Assembly (NCBI GenBank): GCA_040755895.1
Contig: JBFMAG010000120.1
Coordinates: 1-33,357 of the forward strand
DNA length: 33,357 bases
Direction: 5' to 3'
DNA from: Actinomycetota bacterium
GTDB lineage: Bacteria > Actinomycetota > Aquicultoria > Subteraquimicrobiales > Subteraquimicrobiaceae
In this document: positions 1-8,990 of the stretch, in pieces
Layout of the letters: every line of letters begins with the position of its first letter
Position numbering within the stretch: the stretch's first letter is position 1
Position numbers and translations under genes: made by a program
Notes under the pieces: model-generated
Database searches by the model: none
Told to the model about the DNA's origin: nothing
The model's input: the letters and a program-made list of their open reading frames with translations, nothing else

Positions 1-83
1 AATGTTGTTATTATTATGTCACTCTTTGTTTTATGGGATAGCCGTGAGAACAAATTGGTGATATTTTGAGAGATTGAAAAGGA

Positions 84-3000
84 GTGATTGTGGAGTTGAG
101 AAATTCAGATAAATTAAAAAGATATCTTGAGAACTACCTCAAGAAAATTCACAAGGTTTACATAGATGGAGACTTTACAGAAGAAAGTTTTTATTCTGCA
201 TTAAGCTACCTTATTGAAGAATGTTCTAAACTCTTTGGTAAACTAGCGGGCGTAACTGTTGTCCCCAGAAAAACCGAAGCAGGCATCCCCGATTTCCTTG
301 TTAAACGCAATGGAGAAATTATAGGTTATATTGAGGCAAAAGTTCCAGATGCAAACCTGAAAGACATAGAAGATTCTAAACAATTAAAAAGATATCTTGA
401 ATCGCTTCCGAATCTGGTTTTAACCAATTTTTTGGAATTCAGGCTATACAGACAAGGTAAATTTGTAGAGCAAGTAGAAGTTGGTCGCCAATTTATTTTA
501 CAAAGATTAGAATACCCACCTGTTCCTGAGAGGATAAAACAATTCTTTGAGCTCTTAGAGAAATTTTTCTCTTTTTCCACACCATCGATAAAAACTTCAT
601 TCCATCTCTCTATCGAACTCGCAAAAAGAACCCGATTCCTTGAACATCTCTTACAAGAAGAGCTTTCAAAAGAAAACGAAGAGATAAAAAGATTTTACAA
701 GGCTTTTCAAGAAGTATTGATAGGAACTTTAACCCCAGAGAGATTTGCCGATCTTTATGCTCAAACCATCACCTATGGATTATTCGCAGCAAGAATGCGC
801 GTTAAAAATGGGTTCAATAAAGATAACGCCTGGAGGTTTATTCCAGGAAGTTTGCTATTACTTAGGGATATCTTCTATTCATTTACAGGACCACATTTCC
901 CAGAATCGCTGTCCTGGATCGTTGATGACATCACCCAACTTTTAGAGAAAGCTGATGTTTCATCCATTCTTGAGGAATTTAAAACAACGCGTTGGGAAGA
1001 AGATCCCGTAATCCATTTTTACGAAACATTCCTTGCTACTTACAACCCCAAAGAAAGAGAGAGGCTTGGAGTTTATTATACACCTTTACCTGTGGTTTCT
1101 TATATCGTGAGATCAATTCATATCCTTTTAAAGGAAAGGTTTAATAAATCCGAGGGGCTCGCTAATAGAGATGTGACTCTTCTTGATCCAGCAGCTGGAA
1201 CTTTGACTTTTGTAGTCCAAGCAATTAAACAGACCCGGAATGAGTTAGAAGAAAAAAGAAAAGGTGGTCTTATAAGATCCTATATTGAAGAGCACATCTT
1301 ACCCCATTTTTATGCCTTTGAAATCCTTGTTGCTCCATATACAGTTGGGCATTTTAAGATCACAAGGATACTTGAGGAGATGGGCTATCAGTTTAAAGAA
1401 AACGAGCGATTCCAGTTCTACCTAACCAATACTTTAGAAATGAAGGAGCCTAAACAAATAAGCCTTCTTGTCGACCTTACCAAGGAGGGGCAAGCAGCTA
1501 AGAAGATAAAAGAGAAAATTCCTATCTTGGTTATCCTTGGAAACCCTCCGTATTCAGTAAGTTCAGAAAATAAATCTGAATTTATTGAAAAATTGATGGA
1601 GGACTATAAAGAGGATGTAAGAGATGAACGTAACATTCAGCCACTTTCTGACGATTACATTAAATTTATCCGCTTTGCCCATTGGAAAATTGACCAGGCA
1701 GGAAACGGAATTATTGGCTATATCTCCAATAACTCCTATCTTTCTGGAGTGATTCACCGAGGAATAAGACGAAAGCTCTTTGAGACGTTCGACGAGATTT
1801 ACATTTTGAACCTGCACGGCTCTTCAAGAATCAGGGAAAAGACACCTGAGGGCGGAAAGGATGAAAACGTCTTTGATATACAGCAAGGTGTCACCATTGT
1901 CCTTTATGTGAAACTTGAAAAACCACTTGAACAGAAGAAGGTTTATTATGCCGACCTTTGGGGAGTGAGAAGCGAGAAATATGGATACCTTTTTGAGAAC
2001 GACGTGTGCACAACCAAGTGGCAGGAACTCGAACCTGTCGCTCCCTACTACTTCTTCGTTCCCAAGGATTTCGCCTTGCAGGAGGAGTACGAGAAATTCT
2101 GGAAGGTGACGGAGATTTTTAAGGAGTGGTCGAGCGGGATAACAACGCATCGAGATCATTTCGTGGTGGGATTTACAAAAGAAGGGATACTCCAAAGGCT
2201 TAGGATATTCACGGGGAGATTACCCGATGAACTGGTTGCTCAAAGCTTGAACCTTAAGGATACAGGAACTTGGAAGTTAACTGAGGCAAGACAAAAGATT
2301 AGAGATCAAAGCCCTGAAGATAAGATTTATCCTTATGCTTACCGACCTTTCGATGTTAGATTTGTCTGCTACGAATCAACTTTAATAGATAGACCTAGAT
2401 TGCCTTTTATGAAGAATTTGCTAGCAGAAAATTTAGGTTTAGCATTGGTACGAATACTCTCTAAATTGCCATTCTCTCATGCCTTCGTCTCAAAATGTTT
2501 AACGAATAGAGAGCTTGTCTCTGTTAGAACAAAAGAAAGAACTTACGTTTTCCCACTCTACCTCTACCCGGATGAACCCGAAGGGCGGCTTTTTCGTGAG
2601 GGGGCGCCTGAAGCGGAGCGCGTCCCCAACTTCACCGCTGAGTTCCTGCAAGCTGTGAAAGAATCGCTGGGCACAGAGCCGACCCCAGAGGAGCTCTTCT
2701 ACTACATCTACGCTGTCCTCTACTCCCCCACCTACCGCAAACGCTACCAGGAATTTCTCAAAATAGACTTTCCCAGAGTTCCTCTCTCTGCGGATCATAA
2801 ACTTTTCAAGACTCTAAGCGGTCTCGGTAAGGAACTCGCTGAGCTTCATCTACTTAAACATCCGGCTCTCCAAGAAGCTGAAGTTGGTTTTCCAGAAAGT
2901 GGCTCCAATAAAATTGAGAAGATTCACTACGATGAAAAAAGGGGAAGGGTTTACTTCAATAAAGATCAGTATTTTGAAGGCATCTCAAAAGATATCTGGG

Positions 3001-3176
3001 AATATCGCATTGGAGCCTATCAAGTAATGGATAAATACCTAAGAGATAGAAAAGGACGTAGACTTTCTATAGATGAAATTGAGCACTATATGAAGGTCGC
3101 AAAGGCAATAAGATTAACGATCGATTTACAACAAAAAATCGATGGTATCTTCAAGGAAATAGTTTCTTCATTATAA
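84..3176 (+). CDS. Single-chain (Type IIG / ISP-like) restriction-modification enzyme with N6-adenine methylase
   Basis: A single polypeptide of about 1030 residues that probably cuts and methylates DNA at one recognition sequence. The N-terminus has a PD-(D/E)xK-like nuclease signature: PD at residues 69-70 and E84-A-K86. The methylase core shows motif I DPAAG from D368 (SAM binding) and motif IV NPPY at 487-490, the catalytic motif of amino-methyltransferases acting on adenine. The C-terminal half, with a YAYRPFD motif, resembles the specificity region of Type ISP/Eco57I-like enzymes. No helicase motifs are visible, so this is not a full Type ISP translocating enzyme. Start: GTG at 84 sits on the Shine-Dalgarno; GTG at 90, with AAAGGAG five bases upstream, is the better start. 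It lies just upstream of an integrase and looks like element cargo. GC content changes sharply inside the gene. Recognition specificity cannot be read from the sequence. Confidence 0.9.
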   Translation: MIVELRNSDKLKRYLENYLKKIHKVYIDGDFTEESFYSALSYLIEECSKLFGKLAGVTVVPRKTEAGIPDFLVKRNGEIIGYIEAKVPDANLKDIEDSKQLKRYLESLPNLVLTNFLEFRLYRQGKFVEQVEVGRQFILQRLEYPPVPERIKQFFELLEKFFSFSTPSIKTSFHLSIELAKRTRFLEHLLQEELSKENEEIKRFYKAFQEVLIGTLTPERFADLYAQTITYGLFAARMRVKNGFNKDNAWRFIPGSLLLLRDIFYSFTGPHFPESLSWIVDDITQLLEKADVSSILEEFKTTRWEEDPVIHFYETFLATYNPKERERLGVYYTPLPVVSYIVRSIHILLKERFNKSEGLANRDVTLLDPAAGTLTFVVQAIKQTRNELEEKRKGGLIRSYIEEHILPHFYAFEILVAPYTVGHFKITRILEEMGYQFKENERFQFYLTNTLEMKEPKQISLLVDLTKEGQAAKKIKEKIPILVILGNPPYSVSSENKSEFIEKLMEDYKEDVRDERNIQPLSDDYIKFIRFAHWKIDQAGNGIIGYISNNSYLSGVIHRGIRRKLFETFDEIYILNLHGSSRIREKTPEGGKDENVFDIQQGVTIVLYVKLEKPLEQKKVYYADLWGVRSEKYGYLFENDVCTTKWQELEPVAPYYFFVPKDFALQEEYEKFWKVTEIFKEWSSGITTHRDHFVVGFTKEGILQRLRIFTGRLPDELVAQSLNLKDTGTWKLTEARQKIRDQSPEDKIYPYAYRPFDVRFVCYESTLIDRPRLPFMKNLLAENLGLALVRILSKLPFSHAFVSKCLTNRELVSVRTKERTYVFPLYLYPDEPEGRLFREGAPEAERVPNFTAEFLQAVKESLGTEPTPEELFYYIYAVLYSPTYRKRYQEFLKIDFPRVPLSADHKLFKTLSGLGKELAELHLLKHPALQEAEVGFPESGSNKIEKIHYDEKRGRVYFNKDQYFEGISKDIWEYRIGAYQVMDKYLRDRKGRRLSIDEIEHYMKVAKAIRLTIDLQQKIDGIFKEIVSSL

Positions 3177-3215
3177 AGAGAAAGCTTCGCAAGAGGGATT
3201 TTAGATTTTAAATAG

Positions 3216-3227
3216 CCCCAAAAGGGG
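3216..3227 (+). promoter_or_regulatory. Short hairpin just upstream of the integrase ribosome-binding site
   Basis: CCCC-AAAA-GGGG forms a small perfect hairpin immediately before the purine-rich GGAAGGGGGTG that serves as the integrase ribosome-binding site. The CCCC could pair with either G-run, so it might dampen translation. A regulatory role is inferred from position only. Confidence 0.3.
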
Positions 3228-3245
3228 AAGGGGGTGAAATAAAAA

Positions 3246-4361
3246 ATGGCAACCGGTTTCGTGACTAAGAAAGGCGAAAATTATTATATCGTGTACCCAC
3301 ATCCCTTAACTAAAAAGCCGAAATGGAGAGCTGCTGGGAAAAATAAAAAGAATGCAGAGAGGATGTTAGCCGAGGTAATGAACGAGATCCATAGTGGAGT
3401 TTACCGAGACCCGAAGGAGATATCATTTACTGAATTTGCCTTAAAGTTCCTAAAGGACTATGCTCAAGGACAGGTTAAACCCTCAACCCTTCAAAGCTAT
3501 GAGGGATACATCAAGAACCATCTCATTCCCTATTTCGGGCAAGTAAAACTCATGCAGATTGGCGCCGATTTTGTTCAGGGTTTAGTATCCTCCAAGGTTG
3601 AAGAGAAAAAGCTTTCACCAAAGACAATCTCAAACATGGTCACCTTATTGAAGGAGATGTTCAAATATGCGGTCATTTGGGGATACTTAAAAGAAAATCC
3701 AGCGACCTACGTGAAAAAACCGAGGATAGAAAGATGTGAGATGAACTTCCTGACGCCCCAAGAGATGAGGCTCTTTTTGAACAATGTGAATCCCAAATAT
3801 TATTCCCTATTCTTAACGGCTTGTCTTACGGGGTTGAGGCGTGGAGAGCTTTTGGGTTTGAAATGGGATGATATTGACTGGAATTCCCACACGATCTTCG
3901 TAAGAAGGGCTCTTTACAAGGGTAGGTTTATAACTCCCAAGTCAAAAAATTCTATTCGCAGGGTGAACATGCCACCCACACTAAGAGATGTTCTTTTTGA
4001 GCATAAAATAAATGCTCCAGCGAGCGATAGGGATTTGGTGTTTACAACGAGCAAAGGCACACCCCTGGATCCGGATGTTTTAGTAAGGCGGGAATTCCTC
4101 CCGGCCTTAAGACGGGCTGGCTTGAGGAGGATTAGATTCCACGACCTCAGACACAGCTACGCAGCAATGCTCATACACCAGGGCGAGAACATCAAATACA
4201 TCCAGAACCAACTGGGGCATGCCTCAGCTCAAACCACACTCGACCGCTATGGGCATCTTCTACCCGAGGTCCACAATCACGCTTCCCTTAAATTAGAAAA
4301 GCAAATTTTTGGCAATTTCGATAGAAAAATAATAGAAATTGGCCAAAAAAGAAGCTTTTGA
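3246..4361 (+). CDS. int: Tyrosine recombinase / phage-type integrase
   Basis: A 371-residue site-specific recombinase. The N-terminal part has an arm-type DNA-binding region (about 1-60) and a SAM-like core-binding domain (about 62-150). The catalytic domain follows, with the expected residues: Arg in TGLRRGEL (about R198), a Lys in the beta-hairpin TPKSKNS region (about 232-234), HDLRH (H299, R302), LGHAS (H325) and the nucleophile Y335 in LDRYGH. Length and architecture match tRNA-targeting integrases of integrative elements. The gene runs toward, and ends 45 bp from, the 3' end of an initiator tRNA gene, the classic place for such an enzyme beside its attachment site. The element would therefore extend leftward and include the restriction-modification gene. 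No excisionase is visible in the window. Confidence 0.93.
   Translation: MATGFVTKKGENYYIVYPHPLTKKPKWRAAGKNKKNAERMLAEVMNEIHSGVYRDPKEISFTEFALKFLKDYAQGQVKPSTLQSYEGYIKNHLIPYFGQVKLMQIGADFVQGLVSSKVEEKKLSPKTISNMVTLLKEMFKYAVIWGYLKENPATYVKKPRIERCEMNFLTPQEMRLFLNNVNPKYYSLFLTACLTGLRRGELLGLKWDDIDWNSHTIFVRRALYKGRFITPKSKNSIRRVNMPPTLRDVLFEHKINAPASDRDLVFTTSKGTPLDPDVLVRREFLPALRRAGLRRIRFHDLRHSYAAMLIHQGENIKYIQNQLGHASAQTTLDRYGHLLPEVHNHASLKLEKQIFGNFDRKIIEIGQKRSF
4306..4350. repeat. Inverted repeat at the 3' end of the integrase gene, near the presumed att site
   Basis: Left arm TTTTTGGCAATTTC (4306-4319) and right arm GAAATTGGCCAAAAAA (4335-4350) are complementary with a single-base bulge and a 15-base AT-rich spacer. 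They overlap the last integrase codons. No T-run follows on either strand in the right phase, so a terminator is unlikely. The position beside the tRNA suggests integrase or accessory-factor binding, which is inference. Confidence 0.5.
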
Positions 4362-4406
4362 GATTTTGAATTTTTCAAGAACCTACAATTTTAGCTGGGG
4401 ATTTAA

Positions 4407-4483
<77 letters not shown>

Positions 4484-4495
4484 TCGCCAATATAA

Positions 4496-4523
4496 AATAT
4501 AGCACAATTTTTCCGGGTTGCAA
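4496..4523 (-). promoter_or_regulatory. Promoter for the initiator tRNA
   Basis: On the minus strand, TTGCAA (4518-4523) and TATATT (4496-4501) are separated by 16 bp and end 12 bp before the first tRNA base. This is a good sigma-70-type match in the expected position. Confidence 0.6.
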
Positions 4524-4589
4524 AGCGTCATGGCAGGTCGACAAATTGTTAAGATATTTTAATAGATATTTTTGAAGGAAAATGACGCT
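4524..4589. repeat. Spaced 8-bp inverted repeat in the tRNA/nlpC gap
   Basis: AGCGTCAT (4524-4531) and ATGACGCT (4582-4589) are exact complements separated by about 50 AT-rich bases. Apart from this and the terminator-like hairpin to its right, the gap 4484-4800 contains a promoter for the downstream gene and no convincing ORF. Confidence 0.3.
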
Positions 4590-4607
4590 AGCTGCAGAAA
4601 CTATTTT

Positions 4608-4648
4608 AAAAGGCTCCTGAACAGGGATTTACAATGAGGAGCCTTTTT
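4608..4648. terminator. Terminator-like hairpin with T-tracts on both strands
   Basis: AAAAGGCTCCT (4608-4618) pairs with AGGAGCCTTTTT (4637-4648) to give a strong stem. Five T follow the stem on the plus strand and four on the minus strand, so it could act in both directions. It is an orphan: the nearest genes on either side are transcribed away from it. Confidence 0.6.
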
Positions 4649-4714
4649 CATACCAAAAGGGAATGAATAATTTTAGAACGATTCTTAAGACATGAGATTG
4701 GGGAACTAAAAAAT

Positions 4715-4743
4715 TTGGCTTAGGTGTCGATTAAGAATATAAC
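4715..4743 (+). promoter_or_regulatory. Promoter for the NlpC/P60 gene
   Basis: TTGGCT (4715-4720), 17 bp, TATAAC (4738-4743): a good sigma-70-type promoter. It predicts a leader of about 50 nt that contains the GC-rich hairpin at 4775-4796. Confidence 0.55.
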
Positions 4744-4774
4744 GGGCATGAATCATGAAAACATCTGCGGGACC

Positions 4775-4796
4775 TGTCTGCCGAAAGGCAGGTGTG
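4775..4796 (+). repeat. Palindromic hairpin overlapping the RBS of the NlpC/P60 gene
   Basis: The sequence just before the start codon contains CTGCC-GAAA-GGCAG with flanking ACCT/AGGT, a GAAA-tetraloop hairpin. The only Shine-Dalgarno-like string (AGGTG) lies in the 3' arm, so folding should hide the ribosome-binding site. It resembles the GC-rich palindrome found inside mnmA at 25864-25902. Confidence 0.5.
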
Positions 4797-4800
4797 AAAA

Positions 4801-5958
4801 ATGAAAAAGAGATTCAGATTCATCGCACTTTTAATAATTCTGACGATTATCTCGTCTCCATGTAGCCAAGCCTTTGCGTATCCACAACCTCCTCAACAAG
4901 AAATGGATATCCCAGCCATTCAACGGGCAATAATGGACAAACAGTTGGAAGCGGAGCGGGTAAAGGCTGAGATAAAAGCATTGGATATAGAGCTTGAGAT
5001 AGCCATCGAAGCTTACCTCGGTATTCAGCAGGAATTGGAGAAAACTCAACGGGAATTGCAAGAAGCGCGCTACAGGCTCGAACAAGCCCAACGGGAGTTT
5101 AACGCTCAAAAGGACATTTTAAACAGGCGAATCAGCAACATTTACAAGCATGGCGATCATGATGTCTTAGAGATCCTGCTAAATACGAAAAGCTTTACCG
5201 ACCTTCTGGTCAGGCTCCGCTTTTTAATAATAATAGGGCAACAAGATGCGGATATCCTGGCAAAACTCCGTAGACAGAAGGAAAAAATAAGGAAAATAAA
5301 GATGGAATTGGAGGCATTAAAACAGGAAAAGTTGCAAGTTCGCCTCCAATTGGAAGCGAAGAAAACGGAGATCGAAAACAAGCTCGCCGAGCGAGAGCAA
5401 TACTTGGCAAATCTCAATGCAGAAATTCAGGGATTGATTCAGGAAGAAGAGGAAAGAAAAGCCCGTGAACAAAGGGAGCTTCTACAGCGGCTCCTCCAAC
5501 TGGGTGTAAATGGAGGTATAACCGTTGAACCCGGAACGGTGGTCCATACAGCCCTGAAGTATCTGGGGATTCCCTATCTTTGGGCAGGAGATAGTCCCGA
5601 AGAGGGCTTTGATTGCTCGGGTCTGGTTATGTACGTATTCGCTCAACATGGTGTCACACTTCCCCACCACAGCGCCACTCAATTCAAGATGGGAACCCCC
5701 GTGGAGATAGAGGAACTTCAACCCGGAGATGTGGTATTTTTTGGAAATCCCGTCCATCACGTGGGTATATATATCGGAGCTGGTTACTTCGTACATGCCC
5801 CAAAAACTGGAGATGTGATCAGGATAACCAGGCTGAGCGAGCGCTTAGATTATGCCGGGGCACGCAGATTCCCAGCAAAACCTATTCCGCAACCTCTCCT
5901 GGAGCAATCCATGGCACCACCCAACCAGTCCGTATCTTTACCCCAAAATAGCCCATAG
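4801..5958 (+). CDS. Secreted NlpC/P60 peptidoglycan endopeptidase with N-terminal coiled coil
   Basis: A 385-residue exported cell-wall hydrolase. A Lys/Arg start and hydrophobic stretch (about residues 5-20), then a small-residue region ending in AFA near residue 26, form a Sec signal peptide. Residues about 35-230 are a long charged coiled coil (heptads rich in E, K, Q and L), as in CwlO/RipA-type hydrolases. The C-terminal NlpC/P60 domain (about 245-360) has catalytic Cys272 in DCSG, His320 in HHVG and a third polar residue, His332 in VHAP. Such enzymes cut the D-Glu to diamino-acid bond of the stem peptide during growth and division, often under FtsEX-like control. It is transcribed alone from its own promoter, and the short gap to tldD (5959-6153) holds nothing convincing. 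Confidence 0.9.
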   Translation: MKKRFRFIALLIILTIISSPCSQAFAYPQPPQQEMDIPAIQRAIMDKQLEAERVKAEIKALDIELEIAIEAYLGIQQELEKTQRELQEARYRLEQAQREFNAQKDILNRRISNIYKHGDHDVLEILLNTKSFTDLLVRLRFLIIIGQQDADILAKLRRQKEKIRKIKMELEALKQEKLQVRLQLEAKKTEIENKLAEREQYLANLNAEIQGLIQEEEERKAREQRELLQRLLQLGVNGGITVEPGTVVHTALKYLGIPYLWAGDSPEEGFDCSGLVMYVFAQHGVTLPHHSATQFKMGTPVEIEELQPGDVVFFGNPVHHVGIYIGAGYFVHAPKTGDVIRITRLSERLDYAGARRFPAKPIPQPLLEQSMAPPNQSVSLPQNSP

Positions 5959-6153
5959 CTTACCATCCTATGAGCAGTTTCAAATTTCAAAACGCGTAAA
6001 TGAGCTCTCGGAAATCGTCATTGCCAATCGCCAAACACCCAAATGGATATCCCTTTTTTAATTATTCCTGTAGATGCACCAAAAGGAATCTGGATTGAAG
6101 AAGGAGATGGAAAAGAATATATTTATTCTGATAATAATCAAAGGGGAATAAGG

Positions 6154-7596
6154 ATGAGGGATTTAATCGATTTATGTTTAAATACCGCTTCTGTGCTTGG
6201 AGCGAGCTATACTGATATACGAATCGTCCACAACGAAAGGGAATCCATCACCCATAAAAACGGCAAGGTCGAAGATATCTCCATCTCAAGTGACTCTGGC
6301 TTCGGCGTCCGCATGCTCGTGAATGGAGCATGGGGATTCGCCAGCAGTTTTAAATTAGAACATCGGGAGATAGAGGAAATAACCGCACTCGCCTTTAAAA
6401 TCGCCAAGGCGAGTGCCCTGGCAAAGAAGGGAGATGTAACCCTAGCTCCGGCAAAACCCATCCAAGATAGATATAAAACCAAGGTGATTCTTGATCCCTT
6501 TAAGGTCCCTCTGGAGAAAAAACTAGATCTTTTGTCCACTGCCGAGGGTATCATGAGAAAGAATCGAGAGGTAAAAATCTCCCAAGCTTCCATGGACTCG
6601 TTCAAAAAGGAGCTGATATTCGCCAATAGTGAGGGGAGCTACATCGAACAAGAGATTACCTTCTGCGGCGCTGGAATCATGGCCATGGCCATAAGGAACG
6701 GAGATGTGCAAAAGAGGTCATATCCAAACTCCTTTAGAGGACAATTCGCTACCAAAGGTTATGAATTCATAGAGTCCCTGGGGCTTAAGGAAAATGCGGA
6801 ACGAATTGCCGAAGAAGCCGTGGTCCTCCTTTCCGCGAAGGAATGCCCGAATACCACAACCACACTCATCTTAGATGGATCCCAGCTGGCCCTCCAGATT
6901 CACGAATCCATCGGTCATGCAATAGAGTTGGACAGAATCCTTGGGATGGAGGCGAGTTTCGCTGGAACGAGTTTCTTACGCCCCGAGCATCTCCACACCT
7001 ACCAATATGGATCACCCTTGGTAAATATCACTGCCGATGCCTTGCTTGAAGGGGGATTGGGAACCTTCGGTTACGATGATGAGGGAGTGAAGGCTCAAAG
7101 GATTGAAATCGTCAAGGAAGGCAAACTGGATGGTTTCCTCACCTCGCGTGAGACCGCCACAATTTTAGGTCAAGAAAGCAATGGCACCATGCGAGCGGAT
7201 GGATGGAACAGGATCCCCCTCATCAGGATGACCAATATCAACCTTGAACCTGGAGACAAGAGTCTTGAGGAGATCATTGCGGAAACGAAGGATGGTGTCT
7301 TCCTCCAAACCACCAAGAGTTGGAGCATCGATGACAAGAGATTAAATTTTCAGTTCGCCACGGAAATCGGTTGGGAAATCAAAAATGGCAAGCTAATGTC
7401 GATGATTAAAAATGCAAATTACACTGGAATTACACCACAATTTTGGAGCTCGTGCGATGCCATCGCCAACAAAGATCACTGGCAGGTATGGGGGACGCCC
7501 AACTGTGGTAAGGGAGAACCCATGCAGGTTATAAGCGTTGGACACGGTACATCGCCCGCAAGATTTAGAAATGTCAGGATTGGGGTGGGAAAATGA
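6154..7596 (+). CDS. tldD: TldD-type metalloprotease
   Basis: About 480 residues, the active half of the TldD/TldE heterodimer, which degrades unfolded or modified peptides (known for microcin B17 maturation and CcdA turnover in Escherichia coli). The zinc-binding HExxxH motif is HESIGH at residues 250-255, followed by the usual AIELDRILG. A late Cys451 in TPNCGKGEPMQ fits the family's third ligand region. The open frame continues upstream to 6043. ATG 6154 is chosen because AAGGGG lies seven bases before it and the protein then begins at the usual family N-terminus. The stop overlaps the start of tldE by four bases (ATGA), so the two are translationally coupled. No substrate peptide gene is recognisable nearby. 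Confidence 0.9.
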   Translation: MRDLIDLCLNTASVLGASYTDIRIVHNERESITHKNGKVEDISISSDSGFGVRMLVNGAWGFASSFKLEHREIEEITALAFKIAKASALAKKGDVTLAPAKPIQDRYKTKVILDPFKVPLEKKLDLLSTAEGIMRKNREVKISQASMDSFKKELIFANSEGSYIEQEITFCGAGIMAMAIRNGDVQKRSYPNSFRGQFATKGYEFIESLGLKENAERIAEEAVVLLSAKECPNTTTTLILDGSQLALQIHESIGHAIELDRILGMEASFAGTSFLRPEHLHTYQYGSPLVNITADALLEGGLGTFGYDDEGVKAQRIEIVKEGKLDGFLTSRETATILGQESNGTMRADGWNRIPLIRMTNINLEPGDKSLEEIIAETKDGVFLQTTKSWSIDDKRLNFQFATEIGWEIKNGKLMSMIKNANYTGITPQFWSSCDAIANKDHWQVWGTPNCGKGEPMQVISVGHGTSPARFRNVRIGVGK

Positions 7597-8930
7597 TGAC
7601 CCGCGATGAAGTTGCCAAAATACTCTCTCAGACATTGGCGTATTCAGAGGCTGATCAAACTGAAGTGGCTTTGGTAATTAAAGATTCGTCGCTTACAAGA
7701 TTCTCCAATTCGTACATCCATCAGAATGTGGTCGAAAGGAATGTTAGGCTCACTGTGCGGGCAATAATGGGTAAGAAAATTGGCTGCGCCGATACAAACT
7801 CATTGGGTGATTCGTCCATCAAAGAAACGGTGGATTTGGCGCTGCAAATCGCCAGGCACACGCCTCCAAATCCCGACTTTGTCTCTCTACCTGAGAAGGT
7901 CAGAGTGCCCAGGGGCACATCCTTTGTTGAGGATACTGCAAGAGTGGACCCTGAACAGCGAGCTCAGACTATATCGGTGATCATCTCCAAAGCCTCAAAA
8001 AATAATTTGATTGCGGCGGGTGCCTTCAGTACCGGAACGATCGCGATTGGAGTGGCCAATTCTCTAGGAGTCGAAGCCATAGACCATTTAAGCGAGGCTT
8101 CTTTGAGCGTGGTCGTGATGTCCGAAAATAGTTCGGGGTATGCTGATTTCTTGAGCAAAGATGTGAAAGAGATAAACCCTGAAGTGATGGCGGATATCGC
8201 CATTGAGAAGGCATTGAGAGGCAAGAATCCCATATCCATCGAGCGGGGAACCTACAGCGTAATTTTGGAGCAATCCGCCGTTGCCAATCTCCTGGGCTAC
8301 TTAAGCTTCTGTGGATTGGGGGCTCTCTCGGTACAGGAGGGAAGGAGTTTTATGTGCCAAAAATTTGGTCAAAGAATCACGGGGGAAAGCATCACCCTGT
8401 GGGATGATGCTTTGGATGAGAGAACCCTGGGACTTCCCTTTGACTTGGAGGGGGTACCGAAACAAAAGGTCATGCTCATAGAAGATGGGATAGCCAAAAA
8501 TGTGGTCTATGATTCGTACACCGCGCACAAGGAAGGCAAAAAATCCACGGGACATGCCCTCCCCCTTCCCAATATCCACGGACCACTACCCTCAAATCTA
8601 TTCCTTAAAGCGGGGCATTCCTCCTTACAGGAGATGATCTCCTCCACGGAAAGGGGAATTCTGATCACGAGATTCCATTATCTAAATGTCGAAGATCCGG
8701 TGAAAACCATCCTCACGGGGATGACCAGAGATGGTACCTTCCTCATCGAAAAGGGCGAGATAAAAAGGGGAATTAAAAATTTGCGATTCACTCAAAGCAT
8801 TTTGGAAGCGCTATCAAATGTGGAAATGATCTCCAAAGACTTCAAATTAAAGGGAGATTCCTTCATCCTTTGCTGCGTGCCCACTCTAAAACTGAGCGAA
8901 TTTAATTTTACCGGAATCACCGAATCATAA
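7593..8930 (+). CDS. tldE: TldE/PmbA-type partner of TldD
   Basis: 445 residues, homologous in fold to TldD but without an HExxxH motif, as expected for the non-catalytic TldE/PmbA subunit that forms the proteolytic chamber with TldD. Family-like stretches include the N-terminal DQTEVALV region and the C-terminal part with FHYLNVEDPVKTILTGMTRDG, where metalloprotease family U62 proteins carry a conserved TG-MTRDG-like segment. It overlaps tldD by four bases; ATG 7593 and ATG 7596 are both possible starts. The pair forms a two-gene operon, and the next 60 bp downstream show no clear terminator. Confidence 0.88.
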   Translation: MMTRDEVAKILSQTLAYSEADQTEVALVIKDSSLTRFSNSYIHQNVVERNVRLTVRAIMGKKIGCADTNSLGDSSIKETVDLALQIARHTPPNPDFVSLPEKVRVPRGTSFVEDTARVDPEQRAQTISVIISKASKNNLIAAGAFSTGTIAIGVANSLGVEAIDHLSEASLSVVVMSENSSGYADFLSKDVKEINPEVMADIAIEKALRGKNPISIERGTYSVILEQSAVANLLGYLSFCGLGALSVQEGRSFMCQKFGQRITGESITLWDDALDERTLGLPFDLEGVPKQKVMLIEDGIAKNVVYDSYTAHKEGKKSTGHALPLPNIHGPLPSNLFLKAGHSSLQEMISSTERGILITRFHYLNVEDPVKTILTGMTRDGTFLIEKGEIKRGIKNLRFTQSILEALSNVEMISKDFKLKGDSFILCCVPTLKLSEFNFTGITES

Positions 8931-8990
8931 AATTTTCCCAAATTTAAAGGTAAAAGGTATAAGATACTGCTAAATTATCGATCCAGCTCG

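Noticed and set aside
4750-4800. c-di-AMP (ydaO-type) riboswitch before the NlpC/P60 gene
   Set aside because: Such riboswitches often precede cell-wall hydrolases, but the leader is too short and lacks the conserved elements.
6043-6153. N-terminal extension of TldD in the open frame
   Set aside because: Residues are unlike the family, and a good Shine-Dalgarno with normal N-terminus lies at 6154.
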